Shown piece after piece: positions 4,339 through 7,191 of a stretch of 7,191 nucleotides of DNA. The notes under the pieces are model-generated. The model saw nothing but the letters and a program-made list of their open reading frames with translations. It did no database searches and had not been told where the DNA came from. The DNA is from Candidatus Izemoplasma sp. (GTDB taxonomy: Bacteria; Bacillota_I; Bacilli_A; Izemoplasmatales; Izemoplasmataceae), in the NCBI GenBank assembly GCA_007117555.1, contig SKGI01000033.1, positions 1 through 7,191 on the forward strand, in the 5' to 3' direction. How positions within the stretch are numbered: the stretch's first letter is position 1; each line of letters starts with the position of its first letter. Made by a program: the position numbers and the translations under genes.

Positions 4339-5427
4339 ATGATTCTTGAAAAATACAATGCAACAAACAAAGAAATGTTTCAAATTCTCGACAAAGACGG
4401 CAAAGTCGTCAACAAAGAGTTCGAGCCAAATATTGACAAAGAAACACTACTAAAAATGTACCGTGTTATGTCACTTGCTCGAATTGCAGACATCAAAGCA
4501 TTGCAATATCAGCGCCAAGGACGGATGCTGACCTTTGCACCTGTCATGGGGCAAGAAGCGAGTCAAGTCGGCCCGATGGCTGTTTCGAAACAAGCCGATT
4601 TCCTCGTGCCGGCTTTCCGCGAGATGGCGGCGATGCTTTACAAAGGGGTTACCCTTGAACAGGCTTACCTTTATTGGTACGGGAACGAGTATGGTTCGAA
4701 ATTTCATGAAGGCGTCAATGTCATGCCTGTCAATGTGCCAATCGGTTCACAAATCAACCATGCCGCAGGTGTGGCGTATGCCGCAAAACTGAAAAAAGCC
4801 GATCAAGTCGCTTTTACCTATATTGGTGATGGTGGGACGAGTCATGGTGAGTTTCATGAAGCGTTGAACTTTTCGGCTGTTTATCGGTTACCACTTATTG
4901 TCATCATTCAAAACAACCAATATGCGATTTCAACACCACGGGCTAAACAAACAAAATCTGAAACACTCGCTCAAAAAGCGATTGCTTATGGTATGCAAGG
5001 TATCCAAGTTGATGGTAATGATGTTTTAGCGATGTATGCCATCATGGAAGAAGCTAGAAAACGGGCTGTGGAAGGTATTGGTACAACATTGATTGAAGCC
5101 GTTACATACCGCTTGGGGCCCCATACAACAAGTGATGACCCAACCATTTACCGTTCAGATGAAGAAGTTGAAGAATGGAAAACAAAAGATCCGTTACTTC
5201 GCTTCCGGAAATATTTGACAAACAAAAAACTATGGAACAAAGAAAAAGAAGAAGCGCTAGTTAAAGAACTAAACGACTTTGTTGGTGAAACATTCAAAAA
5301 AGTAGAGCAATCAGCGCCCGTAACGGTTGATGATGTGTTCGATTACACCTATGCGACGCTCACGGATGAACTCAAAAAACAAAAAGCGTACTACAAACAA
5401 TATCTTAAAGAAACGGAGGGTCAGTAA
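4339..5427 (+). CDS. pdhA: Pyruvate dehydrogenase E1 component, alpha subunit
   Basis: This 362-residue subunit forms with PdhB the thiamine diphosphate-dependent E1 enzyme, which decarboxylates pyruvate and passes the acetyl group to the lipoyl arm of E2. The N-terminal block includes YRVMSLARIADIKALQYQRQGR and the APVMGQEA segment (about 67-74). The thiamine diphosphate motif runs from GDGG (163-166) to NN (192-193) in FTYIGDGGTSHGEFHEALN...IIQNNQYAIST. The conserved active-site loop YRLGPHTTSDDPTIYR (257-272) follows. Length is normal for Gram-positive PdhA. The ATG at 4339 follows a perfect AAGGAGG (4325-4331) by 7 bases. pdhB starts 2 bp after its stop, so the genes are one operon. A related branched-chain 2-oxoacid or acetoin dehydrogenase is possible, but pyruvate is favoured by the N-terminal sequence and by similarity to Bacillus and Acholeplasma PDH. 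A stable leader hairpin precedes the ribosome binding site. Confidence 0.92.
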   Translation: MILEKYNATNKEMFQILDKDGKVVNKEFEPNIDKETLLKMYRVMSLARIADIKALQYQRQGRMLTFAPVMGQEASQVGPMAVSKQADFLVPAFREMAAMLYKGVTLEQAYLYWYGNEYGSKFHEGVNVMPVNVPIGSQINHAAGVAYAAKLKKADQVAFTYIGDGGTSHGEFHEALNFSAVYRLPLIVIIQNNQYAISTPRAKQTKSETLAQKAIAYGMQGIQVDGNDVLAMYAIMEEARKRAVEGIGTTLIEAVTYRLGPHTTSDDPTIYRSDEEVEEWKTKDPLLRFRKYLTNKKLWNKEKEEALVKELNDFVGETFKKVEQSAPVTVDDVFDYTYATLTDELKKQKAYYKQYLKETEGQ

Positions 5428-5429
5428 TC

Positions 5430-6416
5430 ATGGCAGAAATGACAGTGTTACAAGCGATCAACCATACGCTTGAACAACAAATGGAAAAAGACGATACCAT
5501 CGTTGTTTATGGTGAAGATGCTGGATTTGAAGGTGGCGTGTTCCGGGTTACTGCGGGTTTGCAAAAGAAGTTTGGCGAAGACCGCGTATTCGATACGCCC
5601 ATCGCAGAAGCCGCCATTCTCGGTACCGCGGTCGGGATGGCCGCAAACGGTCTTAAACCCATCCCAGAAATTCAGTTTTCTGGCTTTATGTTTCCAGGAT
5701 TCAAGCAGATTGCGACCCATATGGCACGCATGCGCAACCGTTCACGTGGTAAGTATGGATTACCTATCGTAATCCGCATGCCTTATGGTGGTGGCGTTCG
5801 TGCACTTGAACACCATTCAGAAGCACTTGAAACACTTTTTGCCCATATACCAGGTCTAAAGTTAGTCATTCCTTCAACACCTTATGATGCGAAAGGGTTA
5901 TTGACTGCGGCCATACAAGATCCTGATCCCGTCGTTTTCTTCGAAACTAAACGGATTTATCGTGCCTTTAAACAAGAAGTGCCCGAAGAAGTTTATACAG
6001 TTCCAATTGGCAAAGCACGTGTGACTAAAAAAGGCGATGACATCACACTCGTCGCTTGGGGCGCGATGATGCGTGAATCAGAAAAAGCCATTAAACAAAT
6101 TGAAGAAGAACTTGGTTTGAGCATTGAACTCATCGATTTACGGACCATCGCACCTATGGACTCAGAAACTGTCGTGGCGTCGGTGAAAAAAACAGGCCGT
6201 CTTGTCGTTGTACATGAAGCGGTCAAAACATTAGGCATCGGCAGTGAACTGATTTCACGCGTTAATGAAGAAGCTTTTGAGTATCTTGAAGCACCGCCTG
6301 TACGGGTGACCGGCCATGATATTACTGTCCCACTCCCTAAAGGCGAACATCACCATATGGTCGACGCAAAACGGATTGCTTATGAGTTAAGAAAACTCGC
6401 TAAATATCAAATATAG
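5430..6416 (+). CDS. pdhB: Pyruvate dehydrogenase E1 component, beta subunit
   Basis: This 328-residue partner of PdhA completes the E1 heterotetramer; the active site lies at the alpha-beta interface. Typical E1-beta features are seen: the MTVLQAIN start, VVYGEDAGFEGGVFRVTAGLQ (26-45), and RVFDTPIAEAAI with Glu60 as the conserved glutamate that activates the thiamine ring. EIQFSGFMFPGFKQI, the YGGGVRALEHHSE segment (histidines 128-129 near the active site), and FAHIPGLKLVIPSTPYDAKGLL follow. The C-terminal transketolase domain includes IELIDLRTIAPMD and VVVHEAVKTLGIGSEL. GGAGGG (5415-5420) lies 9 bases before the ATG, inside the end of pdhA. The stop TAG is itself the start of the TAGGAGG ribosome binding site of pdhC, so translation of the two is tightly linked. 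All expected residues are present. Confidence 0.94.
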   Translation: MAEMTVLQAINHTLEQQMEKDDTIVVYGEDAGFEGGVFRVTAGLQKKFGEDRVFDTPIAEAAILGTAVGMAANGLKPIPEIQFSGFMFPGFKQIATHMARMRNRSRGKYGLPIVIRMPYGGGVRALEHHSEALETLFAHIPGLKLVIPSTPYDAKGLLTAAIQDPDPVVFFETKRIYRAFKQEVPEEVYTVPIGKARVTKKGDDITLVAWGAMMRESEKAIKQIEEELGLSIELIDLRTIAPMDSETVVASVKKTGRLVVVHEAVKTLGIGSELISRVNEEAFEYLEAPPVRVTGHDITVPLPKGEHHHMVDAKRIAYELRKLAKYQI

Positions 6417-6426
6417 GAGGTTGACC

Positions 6427-7191
6427 ATGATTGATTTCAAATTTGCAGATATCGGAGAAGGCATCCACGAAGGTGTCATTCTTAAGTGGTTTTTTGAAGT
6501 CGGTGACAAAGTAGAAGAAGGCGAAACACTTTGCATCGTCGAAACAGATAAAGTTAATGCAGAAATTCCCGCCCCTGAAAGTGGCACCTTAAAAAAACGG
6601 GGTGCAGAAGTCGGTGAAACCATTCATGTTGGTGAAACACTCGCATTGATTGATGATGGTTCAGGTGACTCAAGTAGTGATGAAGAAGCACCTAAAAAAG
6701 AAGAAACTGAGTCAAAACCAAAAGAAAAAGAAGAACCTAAACCAGTCAAGGGCGATGATGCCGCAAGTGTCGTAGGCGCCATTGAAATGTCTGATGAAGT
6801 GATGGCTGCATCGACAGAACATGAAGAAAACCAACAAGAAACAACAGAGAAAGTCAAAGTGCTTGCCACACCTGTAGCCCGTAAACTCGCGCGTGATCTC
6901 AACGTTGACTTGAGTCAAGTTAAAGGCTCTGGTCCACACGGACGCGTTCTTAAAGCGGATATTGAAGCGGCCGCAGAAAGTAAAAAAGAAGCGTCTGTCC
7001 CCGCAGCGACTTCGCAAACGACATCGTATGCGATGCCTAAATTTGATGAATCCCGCGTCCGTCGCGAAAAAGTGACCAAACTGCGGAAAGCGATTGTTGA
7101 TGCGATGGACACATCAAACGCGCTCATTCCTGCCACAACCGTGATGGATGAGTTTGATGTGACCGAACTTGTTACATTCCGGAATGAACAA
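6427..7191 (+). CDS. pdhC: Dihydrolipoyl acetyltransferase (E2 of pyruvate dehydrogenase), 5' part, cut by window end
   Basis: The first 255 residues of E2 are visible; the gene runs off the right edge with the frame open. E2 carries the swinging lipoyl arm and transfers the acetyl group to CoA, forming the core of the PDH complex. Residues 1-76 are one lipoyl domain (FKFADIGEGIHEG start) with the lipoylated lysine Lys42 in ETDKV. A long, highly charged, Glu/Lys/Ser-rich flexible linker (about 77-142) contains a hydrophobic patch, SVVGAIEMSDEVM (114-126). The peripheral-subunit binding domain that holds E1/E3 follows (about 145-183: VLATPVARKLARDL...GPHGRVLKADIEAAA). A second linker leads to the start of the acetyltransferase domain (from about 205: REKVTKLRKAIVDAM, then MDEFDVTELV). 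The catalytic HxxxD motif lies beyond the window. AGGAGG (6415-6420) precedes the ATG by 6 bases. Only one lipoyl domain is present, as in Bacillus-type E2. Confidence 0.95.
   Translation, partial: MIDFKFADIGEGIHEGVILKWFFEVGDKVEEGETLCIVETDKVNAEIPAPESGTLKKRGAEVGETIHVGETLALIDDGSGDSSSDEEAPKKEETESKPKEKEEPKPVKGDDAASVVGAIEMSDEVMAASTEHEENQQETTEKVKVLATPVARKLARDLNVDLSQVKGSGPHGRVLKADIEAAAESKKEASVPAATSQTTSYAMPKFDESRVRREKVTKLRKAIVDAMDTSNALIPATTVMDEFDVTELVTFRNEQ

Noticed and set aside
6624..7136. Minus-strand open frames across the pdhC region
   Set aside because: They are antisense to a clear E2 sequence with lipoyl and subunit-binding domains; their compositions are mirror images of the Glu/Lys/Ser-rich linker codons.
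1..7191. CRISPR arrays, transposons, tRNA or rRNA genes
   Set aside because: No regularly spaced direct repeats, transposase-like proteins or structured RNA gene signatures were seen on either strand.

Overview
The window looks like a chromosomal segment from a low-to-moderate GC Gram-positive-type bacterium, in the Bacillota / Mycoplasmatota (Acholeplasma-like) sphere. This rests on strong AGGAGG-type ribosome binding sites, short rho-independent terminators, a pdhA-pdhB-pdhC gene order with a single-lipoyl E2, and protein sequences that read like that group. Every tryptophan codon I translated is TGG, no gene has an internal TGA, and the flavodoxin gene ends in TGA, so the standard bacterial code fits better than the Mycoplasma code. 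I cannot place the organism more precisely.

Layout. Left edge to 1236 (+): the 3' end of a large cupin protein of the class I mannose-6-phosphate isomerase family, whose start lies outside the window, followed 2 bp later by a membrane-anchored SGNH/GDSL hydrolase. 1284-2162 (-): a complete short-form mannose-6-phosphate isomerase (manA), convergent with the hydrolase gene, with a hairpin terminator between them. 2163-2357: a divergent promoter region. 2358-2873 (+): a flavodoxin-fold protein. 2892-4193 (+): an encapsulin nanocompartment operon with its own promoter and terminator. It holds an encapsulated ferritin-like protein (EncFtn) with a C-terminal targeting peptide, then the family 1 encapsulin shell protein. 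4194-4338: a leader and regulatory region with two inverted repeats and a strong hairpin just before the ribosome binding site. 4339 to the right edge (+): pdhA and pdhB (E1 alpha and beta of pyruvate dehydrogenase) and the 5' part of pdhC (E2), cut by the window end.

How the genes work together. The encapsulin pair should form an iron-storage compartment: EncFtn subunits are packaged through the LNIGSLKK tail, oxidise Fe(II), and mineral is stored inside the protein shell. The neighbouring flavodoxin-fold protein has no obvious targeting tail. As a flavin electron carrier it could plausibly act on the stored ferric iron, but that is inference. The PDH genes encode the start of the complex that converts pyruvate to acetyl-CoA; the E3 gene (pdhD) would be expected just beyond the right edge. 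The two different mannose-6-phosphate isomerase-type proteins would serve hexose-phosphate metabolism.

The most interesting system is the encapsulin/EncFtn operon, especially its His-Asp repeat linker and the flavodoxin neighbour. The class itself is already described; the variant details are what deserve attention.
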